Made by a program: the position numbers and the translations under genes. Shown here piece after piece: positions 23,061 through 30,906 of a stretch of 32,405 nt of DNA (position 1 is its first letter; every line of letters starts with the position of its first letter). The stretch is from the NCBI GenBank assembly GCA_002410715.1, contig DHOG01000085.1, positions 1 through 32,405 of the forward strand, in the 5' to 3' direction. Source of the stretch: Ruminococcaceae bacterium UBA5396 (lineage in GTDB: Bacteria > Bacillota > Clostridia > Oscillospirales > Acutalibacteraceae). The notes under the pieces are model-generated. The model worked only from the letters and a program-made list of their open reading frames with translations, searched no databases and was not told the DNA's origin.

Positions 23061-23573
23061 TTACTTCTTCGCCTTTTCCGCTTCGTGTAAATGAATCTGC
23101 TTAACCTTGTCCATTATGTCATTTACGATGCAAGACGGAACAAAATCCTTGATATCCCCCCCGAGCTGCGCAACCTGTTTGACCAGACTGGAGGATAGGT
23201 ACATATATTCTGCCGTAGTCGTTAAAAATGTTGTCTCGGTGTCCGGATTAATTTTCCGGTTGGTTAAAGCCATTTGAAATTCATATTCAAAATCAGAAAG
23301 CGCTCGTAACCCCTTTACAATAACAGAGGCATTTTTTTGTTTTGTATAGTCTGCCAGAAGACCTCCGAAACTCTCAACTTCTACGTTTTTCATTTCGGCT
23401 GTTGCCCGCTTTAGGAAACCAACCCGTTCCTCTTTGGTAAACATGGCTTGCTTTGTTGAATTCGTCATAACCACAACAATCACTTGGTCAAAAATTTCAG
23501 CAGCACGTCGGATGATATCCATGTGACCAAGTGTTACGGGGTCAAAGCTGCCGGGGCATACCGCTACTTTCAT
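23061..23573 (-). CDS. coaD: phosphopantetheine adenylyltransferase
   Basis: CoaD joins ATP and 4'-phosphopantetheine to dephospho-CoA, the fourth step of CoA synthesis, in the cytoplasm. The nucleotidyltransferase signature is at the start: VCPGSFDPVTLGHMDII with the T/HxGH motif at 14-17. IVKGLRALSDFEYEFQMA (about 88-105) binds pantetheine, and YMYLSSSLVKQVA holds the second nucleotide motif. From ATG 23573 it has 170 residues. ATG 23585 is possible, but the AAAGGA site almost touches it and family members begin MKVAVCPG. It follows rsmD as is common in Firmicutes. Confidence 0.95.
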   Translation of the reverse strand: MKVAVCPGSFDPVTLGHMDIIRRAAEIFDQVIVVVMTNSTKQAMFTKEERVGFLKRATAEMKNVEVESFGGLLADYTKQKNASVIVKGLRALSDFEYEFQMALTNRKINPDTETTFLTTTAEYMYLSSSLVKQVAQLGGDIKDFVPSCIVNDIMDKVKQIHLHEAEKAKK

Positions 23574-23596
23574 GGTAAGCTTCATGTCCTTTCCGA

Positions 23597-23626
23597 GGCT
23601 TTATGCCCCGGGAAGAACATAAAGCC
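23597..23626. repeat. small hairpin between rsmD and coaD
   Basis: GGCTTTATG (23597-23605) pairs with CATAAAGCC (23618-23626) around 12 bases. It lies in the gap of about 130 bases between rsmD and coaD, near the coaD ribosome site. It may tune coaD translation or mark mRNA processing. Confidence 0.35.
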
Positions 23627-23702
23627 GATATAAATGGATGTTTTTGCATGAGTGAAAACGCTATTCATCAAATGGCATTTTTATATAGAGTTTTTCAATC
23701 TA

Positions 23703-24293
23703 TTACTCGCTTTTTGGGGTTAAAGCTGTGTCGGTACCGTCATTTGTCCAGCGGTATATCCAAATATGCACCCTGCCGTAACGATAAACGCGGCTGAGTG
23801 CAAACCGCCCTACCTGATTGGGAAGATCAGCGTCGGCATCGCTTTCGCAAACAATGACACCACCCGGGTTCATGTGATTACAAACAGCCTGTAATGATGA
23901 TACAAGCAGGTTGGAGGCATAGGGCGGATCAAGAAATGCAATATCATACCGATCTTTTGTCTGTGCGAGATAATCCAAAGCATGGCTGCTGAGTATCCGC
24001 GCTTTTTTGGTCAGTTCACTGTCACGGCGTGCCATACCGCTTAAGTTCCGACGAATGACAGCCACCGCATCCATATCCTTATCCACAAGAACACATCTTG
24101 ACGCACCGCGACTAAGCGCTTCCAAACCCAATTGGCCGGAACCTGCAAAAAGATCAAGTACCTGACGGCCTTCTATTTCAAATTGGAGAGCGCTGAACAC
24201 TCCTTGCTTTACTCTGTCTGTTGTGGGGCGTGTGTCATCGCCTTTAAGCGTTTCTAAAACATACCCGCGAGCGCTTCCGGTAATAATACGCAA
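23703..24293 (-). CDS. rsmD: 16S rRNA (guanine966-N2)-methyltransferase
   Basis: RsmD methylates G966 in helix 31 of 16S rRNA using S-adenosylmethionine. The start RIITGSARG with DTRPTTDRVKQGVFS (about 20-34) is the family signature. The SAM loop is DLFAGSGQLGLEALSRGA (47-64), and the catalytic DPPY is at 122-125. Length (196) is a little longer than usual because of a tail ending NDGTDTALTPKSE. The start codon is TTG, 9 bases after AAGGAGCG. It begins 30 bases after the proC stop, so the two are one transcript. Confidence 0.94.
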   Translation of the reverse strand: MRIITGSARGYVLETLKGDDTRPTTDRVKQGVFSALQFEIEGRQVLDLFAGSGQLGLEALSRGASRCVLVDKDMDAVAVIRRNLSGMARRDSELTKKARILSSHALDYLAQTKDRYDIAFLDPPYASNLLVSSLQAVCNHMNPGGVIVCESDADADLPNQVGRFALSRVYRYGRVHIWIYRWTNDGTDTALTPKSE

Positions 24294-24323
24294 ATAGGTT
24301 CGCTCCTTTATTGGCTTTACACT

Positions 24324-25118
24324 TCACAGCTTCATATCTTTTTCATAGCTGGCGCGAACAGCCTCAAGAACCGCATGCTCAAATCCCTTTTCCTGAAGGG
24401 CGCATACTCCCTCAATTGTAGTGCCTCCGGGGGAGCAGACCTGATCTGCCAGTGCACGGGGATGTTCGCCTGCCTCCTGCAATAGTTTTGTCGTGCCAAG
24501 TACCGACTGTGCGGCGATGGTAAGGGCGGCTGGCTTGGGGATGCCGTATCTTAAACCTGCCTGTGCCAAAGCATCAATATACAGTAGCGTGAAAGCAGGT
24601 GAACAGCCCGCAATGGCCGTATATGCAGGAAATAAGTGCTCATCAAGTTCTATAATCTGTCCAACCGATTCAAAAATCATGCGAACCGTTTTTTTATGAC
24701 TTTGGGTTACATTCCCATTGGAGCAAAATGCCGCCATCCCTTGGCCGACTTTTGCGGCGATATTCGGCATGACACGAACCAACGGAAGTCCGCTTCCAAT
24801 CAGTTCTTCAATCCACGCCAGCGTTTTTCCGGCTGCGATGGATATCACAAGAGACCGGCGGTGGGCAAAGACGGCAGCAAGAGAAGGCAATACCGAAGGC
24901 ATTATCTGAGGCTTCACGGCAAGTATCACAACATCAGACTGTTTCACAACATCTTCAGCGGATGATGCTTTTATTATTCCACAATCTTCGAAAAGCTGCA
25001 TTAGTCTGGCTGTGTCCTTGTCGTATACCAAAAGCTCGTCACCGCGGTAACCACTGGAAACCAATCCGCCAAGAATTGCGCCTCCCATATTTCCCGCTCC
25101 GATAAAGCCTATTTTCAT
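24324..25118 (-). CDS. proC: pyrroline-5-carboxylate reductase
   Basis: ProC makes proline from pyrroline-5-carboxylate with NAD(P)H. The dinucleotide fold starts IGFIGAGNMGGAILGGLV, and VVILAVKPQIM near residue 65 and VRVMPNIAAKVGQGM near 115 are typical. The C-terminal signature is clear in CSPGGTTIEGVCALQEKGF. Length 264 is normal. The Shine-Dalgarno AGAAGGG is about 13 bases from the ATG, slightly far. No other proline genes are nearby; it shares the strand with the uncharacterised gene upstream and rsmD downstream. Confidence 0.95.
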   Translation of the reverse strand: MKIGFIGAGNMGGAILGGLVSSGYRGDELLVYDKDTARLMQLFEDCGIIKASSAEDVVKQSDVVILAVKPQIMPSVLPSLAAVFAHRRSLVISIAAGKTLAWIEELIGSGLPLVRVMPNIAAKVGQGMAAFCSNGNVTQSHKKTVRMIFESVGQIIELDEHLFPAYTAIAGCSPAFTLLYIDALAQAGLRYGIPKPAALTIAAQSVLGTTKLLQEAGEHPRALADQVCSPGGTTIEGVCALQEKGFEHAVLEAVRASYEKDMKL

Positions 25119-25224
25119 ATGAAAATCAAACCCTTCTGATCATTTCCGACATACAGCCCAGTTTCATTCATTTTACATTTATTCATTGTATATGTCAATA
25201 AGAGGAATCATCCGATCTGAATTG

Positions 25225-25911
25225 TCAGCGCTTAAAACGCGAAAAATTGGTAGCCGCGCCACCGCTGCATTTGGCAGGGACATGCAAAAGCCGATCAAGC
25301 CAGTGCTGGCGCAGGCGGTTGGCTGCATGGAAATAAAGGGTTACCACACCCTCAAGACCTGCATCCTCGATTGAGGAAAAACCGTAACCGGCCGAATCAT
25401 CCAGAATCAGTAGTTTTTTCAGCATCTCAAATCCTTCTTCCGGCTTGCGCCGAGCCGCCAAAAACGCAGAAGAAAGCTCCTTAGTACTGACACCTTCACG
25501 CATGACAGAACGCCATCTAATAGCACGCCCCGGCCAATTCAGACTTCCCATAGGGATTCTTGGTTTCTTAGGAGATGTGCTGAAGGTATCCTTTAGAGCT
25601 CCTTCGCTGTAAAGCCTGAGCATATACCCGTCACGAAACCCAACTACCCCCACCGCATTTGTACTCAGTCTTAATGTCAGACAACGGCAAAGTCCATGAA
25701 AAGCATTTAATTCCAGGCGATCGGCACAATCATCGAATATTACCCACCCGCGTTTTATATGCGCAAAGGCAAAGGTATGCTCAGCACTTTCCCGACCGCA
25801 TGGAACATATCCACATGCGTCCATATACGCGGTAACCAGATAAATAATCCGTTCCTGTGCAGCTTCGAAATCTTCATCCAGCAGTAGTTGCAGACTGGCA
25901 TATTCGCGCAT
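25225..25911 (-). CDS. uncharacterised protein upstream of proC
   Basis: I do not recognise this 228-residue soluble protein. It has no signal peptide or membrane helix. The C-terminal part is basic (LRQHWLDRLLHVPAKC then NFSRFKR), and the middle contains WPGRAIRWRSVMREGVSTKE. Cysteines at about 32, 37, 61 and 74 (numbering from this start) show no clear metal-motif spacing. The ATG at 25911 is chosen because GGAAGGGA lies about 10 bases before it; starts at 25920 and 25944 remain possible. It is 107 bases before proC on the same strand and may head the housekeeping run. Confidence 0.6.
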   Translation of the reverse strand: MREYASLQLLLDEDFEAAQERIIYLVTAYMDACGYVPCGRESAEHTFAFAHIKRGWVIFDDCADRLELNAFHGLCRCLTLRLSTNAVGVVGFRDGYMLRLYSEGALKDTFSTSPKKPRIPMGSLNWPGRAIRWRSVMREGVSTKELSSAFLAARRKPEEGFEMLKKLLILDDSAGYGFSSIEDAGLEGVVTLYFHAANRLRQHWLDRLLHVPAKCSGGAATNFSRFKR

Positions 25912-26034
25912 TCTGACCATTCCCTTCCGAAAAATAAGCAACATGCCCTTATACCGAAGGTTTTAAACCAATCGTTGAGACAATAATCTCCTGTTTATGA
26001 TACCCCGCTTCTCTATAAAATGCAAGAAATCGAA

Positions 26035-26082
26035 ATAAATACACTCTCCCGAAAGATACTTTTCTCGGGAGAGTGTATTTAT
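26035..26082. terminator. long hairpin terminator after the calcium ATPase gene
   Basis: An 18-base stem (26035-26052 with 26065-26082) has core ACACTCTCCCGA / TCGGGAGAGTGT and A/T-rich ends, so it can act in both directions. It is about 30 bases past the ATPase stop. Confidence 0.85.
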
Positions 26083-26113
26083 TAGAAAAGTTTTTATGAA
26101 AACAGTATATGAG

Positions 26114-28753
26114 TTATCCGGCTTTTTTAAAAAAATGCATAATCCCTTTGGCAATTTCAACAATTACAAGGGGCGCCACAGACAGAATGGCAATGATACC
26201 CCACTGTCCATACATGTATTTGACCTCAAAAATCTCCATAAGCGGCGGAACAAACAATACCGACAACATCAGCAACAACGATGCAAAAAACGCGCCAATC
26301 ATATATTTGTTGGTGTGGAATCCGACTTTAAACAGTGAGTGGGGGGAGCGGATATTAAATGCGTGTACAAGCTGTGCCAGGGCAAGTGTCGCAAACGCCA
26401 TGCTTTCGCCCAACAATATACTCTTATTTTCGAGAACGCGTGAGCCGATATAATAAGCAATCAGCGTCAATATGCCGATCATGACTCCCTGTAATACTGC
26501 CTTAAGTCCCAGCCCATGTGAAAAGATGCTCTCATTTTTATCACGCGGACGGCGCTTCATAATGTCATACTCAACCGGCTCCATTCCCAGCGCAATGGCG
26601 GGAAGACTGTCTGTTACAAGATTAATCCACAAAAGCTGGATTGGCAGAAGAGGAGATTCCTTAAATACCAGCATCGCAATAAAAACGGTAACGATTTCTC
26701 CGAGATTGCAGGAAAGAAGGAAATGAACCGATTTTCGAATGTTGTCATAGATTCCGCGACCTTCTTTTACGGCGGTTACAATGGTTGCAAAATTATCGTC
26801 GGTCAGCGTCATATCTGCTGCACCTTTGGCAACATCGGTTCCGGTAATTCCCATGGCACAGCCGATATCGGAAGCTTTCAGTGCTGGCGCATCGTTCACG
26901 CCATCCCCTGTCATTGCGACAACCTGACCTGCCTGCTGCCACGCCTTGACAATACGAATCTTATCGGACGGAGTTACCCGTGCGTATACTCGGTAATGGT
27001 GAATGCTGTCGTACAGCTCTTGGTCGCTAAGCTTGGCAAGCTCGGTTCCGGTTATGGCTTGGCTGTCATCGCTTAGGATTCCTAATTCACGCGCGATTGC
27101 AGAAGCCGTCACAACATGATCTCCGGTTATCATAACCGTTCGGATACCTGCGGTATCACACTCTTTGATGGCGTCCATAACCTCGGGGCGGGGCGGATCC
27201 ATCATTCCGACAAGCCCCCCGAAGATCAGTCCGTTTTCAAGCTCCTCTGGCAGCGGCTCGGCGGGTATCTGCTCTATGGTTTTGTAGCCCACTGCAAGTA
27301 CGCGCAGAGCATCACGAGCCATTTCTTCATTTGCCTGTTCGGCGGCTTTGCGGGCTTCTTCATCTTGCCAGACACACCGGCTAAATAAAATATCGGGAGC
27401 GCCTTTCACAATGACAACCTTTTGATTCTCAATCAAATTAATGGTTGTCATCAGCTTTCGGTCAGAGTCAAAGGGGATTTCTCCCACACGCGGATGCTCT
27501 GCGTTCAGTTCATCCTTGCTCAGCCCTTGTTTCAGCGCAGCTGCCACAATCGCGGTTTCGGTTGGATCGCCGATATGCTTTTCGGCGCCTTCCTCCATTC
27601 GGACGGTACCGTCGGTACACAGGGCGGCAAGGCGTATGAGCGCAGTGGCGCTTTCCGGGAGGGAATCACTCATCGCAATTGTATTTTTCCCGGTAAAGAC
27701 TTTCATCAGCGTCATGCGATTTTGAGTCAGGGTACCTGTCTTATCCGAGCAGATAACCGAAGCGCTGCCCAAGGTTTCAACCGCCGGAAGTCTGCGGACA
27801 ATAGCGTTATTTGCGACCAAACGCTGTACACCAATCGCCAGCACAATGGTTACAATGGCGGGTAGCCCCTCTGGAATTGCGGCTACGGCAAGGGAAACGG
27901 CGGTCATAAACATTTCAAGCAGACCCTTGTTGTATATCAAACCGATAACCAGTATGATTGCACAGATTCCAAGTGCGAGAAACCCCAGCATCTTACCGAG
28001 GTGGGCAAGCTTTATCTGCAGAGGGGTTACTGCTTCATCCTCGTTATCCAGCATTTGCGCAATTTTCCCCATTTCGGTGTTCATGCCTGTTTCGACAACA
28101 ACCGCCTTTGCTCTGCCGTAGGAAACGGCACAGCCTGCATAAGCCATGTTTACCCTGTCTCCCAAGGGAGCGAGCTTTGATACATCGGCGGCTGCATCCT
28201 TTTCGGCAGGCACCGACTCGCCGGTAAGCGCCGACTCGTCACTGCGGAAGCTGGCAGAGTGTATCAAACGGCAGTCGGCGGGAACCATATCACCCGCTTC
28301 AATCTCAATCACATCGCCCGGTACAAGCTCGGTTGATTTGATTGTCTTTAATTCCCCGCCACGTCTAACCCGTGCCGAGGGAGCCGAAAGGTTCTTTAGT
28401 GCTTCAAGCGCAGCTTCCGCCCTGCTTTCCTGTACGACACCCAGCACACCGTTAATAATTACGATAAGAAGGATGACAATGGGTTCAACCCAGTCGGTCT
28501 CTCCGCCGGTCATTGCGTGATAAATACTGATACCCAGGGAAACACCCGCAGCAATCATTAGGATGACAACCATAACATCCTTCATCTGGCTTGAAAATCT
28601 CTGTAAAAACGTGCGTGGTGGTTTTTCATCCAGCTTATTCTGTCCAAAGCTTTTTAATCGTTCAGAGGCCTCTTCCTCACTCAATCCTGAATTTAGGTCG
28701 GTGGTTAGCTCTTTCATAACCTGATCAGGCGCACTGCTATACCAAATCAACAC
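26114..28753 (-). CDS. calcium-translocating P-type ATPase, SERCA-like
   Basis: A P2A-type pump, probably exporting Ca2+ from the cytoplasm. The phosphorylated aspartate is D337 in CSDKTGTLTQN. The actuator loop ALTGES is at 175-180, and the hinge is MTGDGVNDAPALKASDIG. Calcium-site motifs are present: AAIPEGLPAI in helix 4 (about 291-300) and QLLWINLVTDSLPAIALGMEP in helix 6, where N, T and D bind calcium in SERCA. Ten helices can be placed, and the length of 879 is standard for bacterial members. The start is GTG 28753 (TTG next), just after AAGGGGGA. Divergent from the flavoprotein gene. Confidence 0.93.
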   Translation of the reverse strand: MLIWYSSAPDQVMKELTTDLNSGLSEEEASERLKSFGQNKLDEKPPRTFLQRFSSQMKDVMVVILMIAAGVSLGISIYHAMTGGETDWVEPIVILLIVIINGVLGVVQESRAEAALEALKNLSAPSARVRRGGELKTIKSTELVPGDVIEIEAGDMVPADCRLIHSASFRSDESALTGESVPAEKDAAADVSKLAPLGDRVNMAYAGCAVSYGRAKAVVVETGMNTEMGKIAQMLDNEDEAVTPLQIKLAHLGKMLGFLALGICAIILVIGLIYNKGLLEMFMTAVSLAVAAIPEGLPAIVTIVLAIGVQRLVANNAIVRRLPAVETLGSASVICSDKTGTLTQNRMTLMKVFTGKNTIAMSDSLPESATALIRLAALCTDGTVRMEEGAEKHIGDPTETAIVAAALKQGLSKDELNAEHPRVGEIPFDSDRKLMTTINLIENQKVVIVKGAPDILFSRCVWQDEEARKAAEQANEEMARDALRVLAVGYKTIEQIPAEPLPEELENGLIFGGLVGMMDPPRPEVMDAIKECDTAGIRTVMITGDHVVTASAIARELGILSDDSQAITGTELAKLSDQELYDSIHHYRVYARVTPSDKIRIVKAWQQAGQVVAMTGDGVNDAPALKASDIGCAMGITGTDVAKGAADMTLTDDNFATIVTAVKEGRGIYDNIRKSVHFLLSCNLGEIVTVFIAMLVFKESPLLPIQLLWINLVTDSLPAIALGMEPVEYDIMKRRPRDKNESIFSHGLGLKAVLQGVMIGILTLIAYYIGSRVLENKSILLGESMAFATLALAQLVHAFNIRSPHSLFKVGFHTNKYMIGAFFASLLLMLSVLFVPPLMEIFEVKYMYGQWGIIAILSVAPLVIVEIAKGIMHFFKKAG

Positions 28754-28944
28754 AGATCCCCCTTGTATTTGTTATCGTATACGGATATCATCAGAAATGA
28801 GATTTTTCATCCTTATCGGATATTCGTATGAATGTGGTTCACATGCTTCCCCTTATTATAATGTATTTTTATGTAATTTGGAAGAAAAAACACAAAATCA
28901 ATACAATTAACCTCAACAAAAGAAAATACATTGTATAAAATACA

Positions 28945-28973
28945 TTGTTTTTGGAAATACACTGCTGTATAAT
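28945..28973 (+). promoter_or_regulatory. sigma-A-type promoter for the HI0933-family gene
   Basis: TTGTTT (28945-28950) and a perfect TATAAT (28968-28973) are spaced by 17 bases, about 40 bases before the GTG start. The repeat AAAATACATTGT occurs twice just upstream (from 28923 and 28938). Confidence 0.5.
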
Positions 28974-29012
28974 TAGGATAAAACAAAAATGTGACGGAAA
29001 GGTGCATATCCT

Positions 29013-30278
29013 GTGGCTTCAGTCGGCTGGTATGACATTCTGATAATCGGTGGTGGTTCTGCCGGACTTGCGGCGTCCATATTTGCCGCCCGCAGTGCAA
29101 AGGGGCGTTATTCGGTTGCAATTGCCGAAAAACAGCCGCGTGTGGGGCGCAAGCTCCTAGCCACCGGCAACGGAACCTGCAACATTAGCAACAGTGCAGC
29201 GGTGATGAAACGGTACCACGGCAATCACCCCGAATTCCCACAAATAGTGCTGGAAGGATTCAGTTCTGAAGATACTTGTGCGTTCTTTGAGTCCATTGGC
29301 GTTGAATGTACAGTGCGGGCGGACGGGCGAATTTATCCGCTTTGCGTTCAGTCCGGCGCGGTACTTGACTGTATGCGGCTGGAGGCACAGTCTTTGGGAG
29401 TTCAGGAGCTGTGCGAGTTGAATGTGACCGCATTGCACAAGGAAAAGAATGGATTTAGGTTAGCAACCGGCGGCGGTAAACTTTTCTCAAGGGTTGTTCT
29501 GATTTGCACGGGAGGTGCGGCGTCTCCCTCACTTGGGGGATCTGCTGAGGCATATTCGCTGCTGAGTGCATCCGGTCACACAAGAACCCCGCTGTTTCCT
29601 TCGATTGTACAGGTTCGCACCGATACCCAATATATTAAATCGGTTAAGGGGATACGCGTGGATGCGCGGATCTCATTTATGCGTAATAGAGAGAGGCTTG
29701 CATCCGAAAAGGGCGAGATCTTGTTTACGGAATACGGTTTGTCCGGTCCTGCCGTTATGCAGATATCCCGCCATGTTTCGGATTGGGAGCGCCGCAAACA
29801 AGGAAAAATGACAGCGGTACTAAACCTACTGCCCGATATGAACAAGGAAAATCTGATGGCTTCGCTGCGCCGACGAACCATCATGCAGGGGCGCACCATG
29901 GGCGATCTGCTGACCGGTCTTTTGCAAAAGCGTCTGGGGCAAACGGTTCTTCGTGCAGCGGGGTTTCATGATTTCAACCTGCCGGTTACAGCTTTAAAGG
30001 ATAACGATCTTGTGCGCATCGCCGCCGGAATTGTCGGTTGGGAAATTGAGGTGACAGGATCGCAGGGGTTTGGAAGCGCCCAGGTTACAGCAGGTGGTAT
30101 CGATACCGACGATTTTAATCCAATGACGCTGGAATCCAAGCTGGTACCCGGTCTCTTTGCTGCGGGCGAGGTCTTGGATGTTGACGGGGACTGCGGCGGC
30201 TTTAATCTGCAATGGGCATGGGCATCAGCCTATGCCGCATCCAAAGCAATGATTGCTTTGCTTGATACAGAGAAGTAG
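29013..30278 (+). CDS. HI0933-family FAD-dependent oxidoreductase
   Basis: The 421 residues match the HI0933/BaiN-like flavoproteins. The FAD-binding GxGxxG form is ILIIGGGSAGLAASIFAARS, then EKQPRVGRKLLATGNGTCNISN, and near the end VPGLFAAGEVLDVDGDCGG with FNLQWAWASAYAA. Related proteins include BaiN, proposed for reduction of bile-acid intermediates in gut Clostridia, but most members have no proven substrate, so no specific reaction is claimed. The start is GTG 29013 with GGAAAGG about 10 bases upstream. It is a single-gene unit divergent from the calcium pump. Confidence 0.88.
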   Translation: MASVGWYDILIIGGGSAGLAASIFAARSAKGRYSVAIAEKQPRVGRKLLATGNGTCNISNSAAVMKRYHGNHPEFPQIVLEGFSSEDTCAFFESIGVECTVRADGRIYPLCVQSGAVLDCMRLEAQSLGVQELCELNVTALHKEKNGFRLATGGGKLFSRVVLICTGGAASPSLGGSAEAYSLLSASGHTRTPLFPSIVQVRTDTQYIKSVKGIRVDARISFMRNRERLASEKGEILFTEYGLSGPAVMQISRHVSDWERRKQGKMTAVLNLLPDMNKENLMASLRRRTIMQGRTMGDLLTGLLQKRLGQTVLRAAGFHDFNLPVTALKDNDLVRIAAGIVGWEIEVTGSQGFGSAQVTAGGIDTDDFNPMTLESKLVPGLFAAGEVLDVDGDCGGFNLQWAWASAYAASKAMIALLDTEK

Positions 30279-30565
30279 CTGTGCAACTGGGTGTATATCC
30301 GCATAACACCGAAATTCCCATGCAGGAACGCTGTCCTCATTATTCCGTTTTTCCTCCCGAATGGCATAACTGCGAGATGGGGCATCCCGCTCTGATTCCC
30401 CCCTCCGTCAGGCTTTTTCGGTTTCCTACAATCTTGTATTTTATTCCTATTGTAAAACCTAAATTCAATCGCCCAGCTGTAGGAAATCTGTCTTCATGGT
30501 TTCATTAACATAAATAGCCATGAGACGGCGGGTCGCACCCCCTGTTTTTTGCGGGCCAAAAAGTG

Positions 30566-30589
30566 GCAGAGGGCCTAGCTGCCCTCTGC
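30566..30589 (-). terminator. terminator that contains the stop codon of the small gene
   Basis: On the minus strand GCAGAGGGC (30589-30581) pairs with GCCCTCTGC (30574-30566) around AGCTAG, followed by CACTTTTTGG. The TAG stop of the 49-residue gene (30577-30575) lies in the loop, so the hairpin overlaps the end of translation. Confidence 0.7.
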
Positions 30590-30724
30590 TACGATATCTT
30601 CCAGCACCTTAATGAGATCATTGAGATTATTCAATCTGACATCTCGTTCCAGTATTGCATTTTTTAAATCTATTGACAATGTTTCAAATTTGTCTTTGAT
30701 ACTCGGATCAACATATGACATCAT
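30575..30724 (-). CDS. small protein of 49 residues, related to the one at 16962
   Basis: The gene is missed by a 60-codon cut-off but is well supported: GGAAAGGTAGG precedes two adjacent ATG codons (30724 and 30721), and the frame ends inside a terminator hairpin. The product starts MMSYVDPSIKDKFETLSIDL and ends LIKVLEDIVAEGS. It is acidic, helical and has no signal peptide. From the F of KFETL it aligns to the 59-residue protein (16962-17141) without gaps over 37 positions with 10 identities. The role is unknown. It is divergent from the PAS-GGDEF gene. Confidence 0.7.
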   Translation of the reverse strand: MMSYVDPSIKDKFETLSIDLKNAILERDVRLNNLNDLIKVLEDIVAEGS

Positions 30725-30906
30725 TTATAACCTACCTTTCCCAATATTAATCATTCCCACAAACTGACTTGGTATCAGAAAAAACTACAGGAAAAATCTT
30801 TTCCACTTTTATCAATAAATAAAAAAGTTGTCTGTAATATTGAGTTTATGATTTAATCGTGTAAAATTGAAGAACGCTCAAAGTAATTTGTATCGGAGGG
30901 TAAGGT

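Noticed and set aside
23603..23797. 64-codon plus-strand frame between coaD and rsmD
   Set aside because: Overlaps the end of rsmD and has no ribosome site.
27422..27865. Long plus-strand frames inside the calcium ATPase gene
   Set aside because: They are antisense to strongly conserved P-type ATPase coding sequence.
28813..29121. 102-codon minus-strand frame
   Set aside because: It runs through the divergent promoter region and antisense to the start of the flavoprotein gene, without a ribosome site.
30422..30486. TTTCCTACA / TGTAGGAAA inverted repeat as a structured RNA
   Set aside because: Nine base pairs around a 47-base loop with no known RNA family features; too weak alone.
30281..30508. 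75-codon frame right after the flavoprotein stop
   Set aside because: Starts at a GTG with no Shine-Dalgarno, and the composition is not protein-like. The 296 bases from 30279 to the small gene otherwise seem empty.
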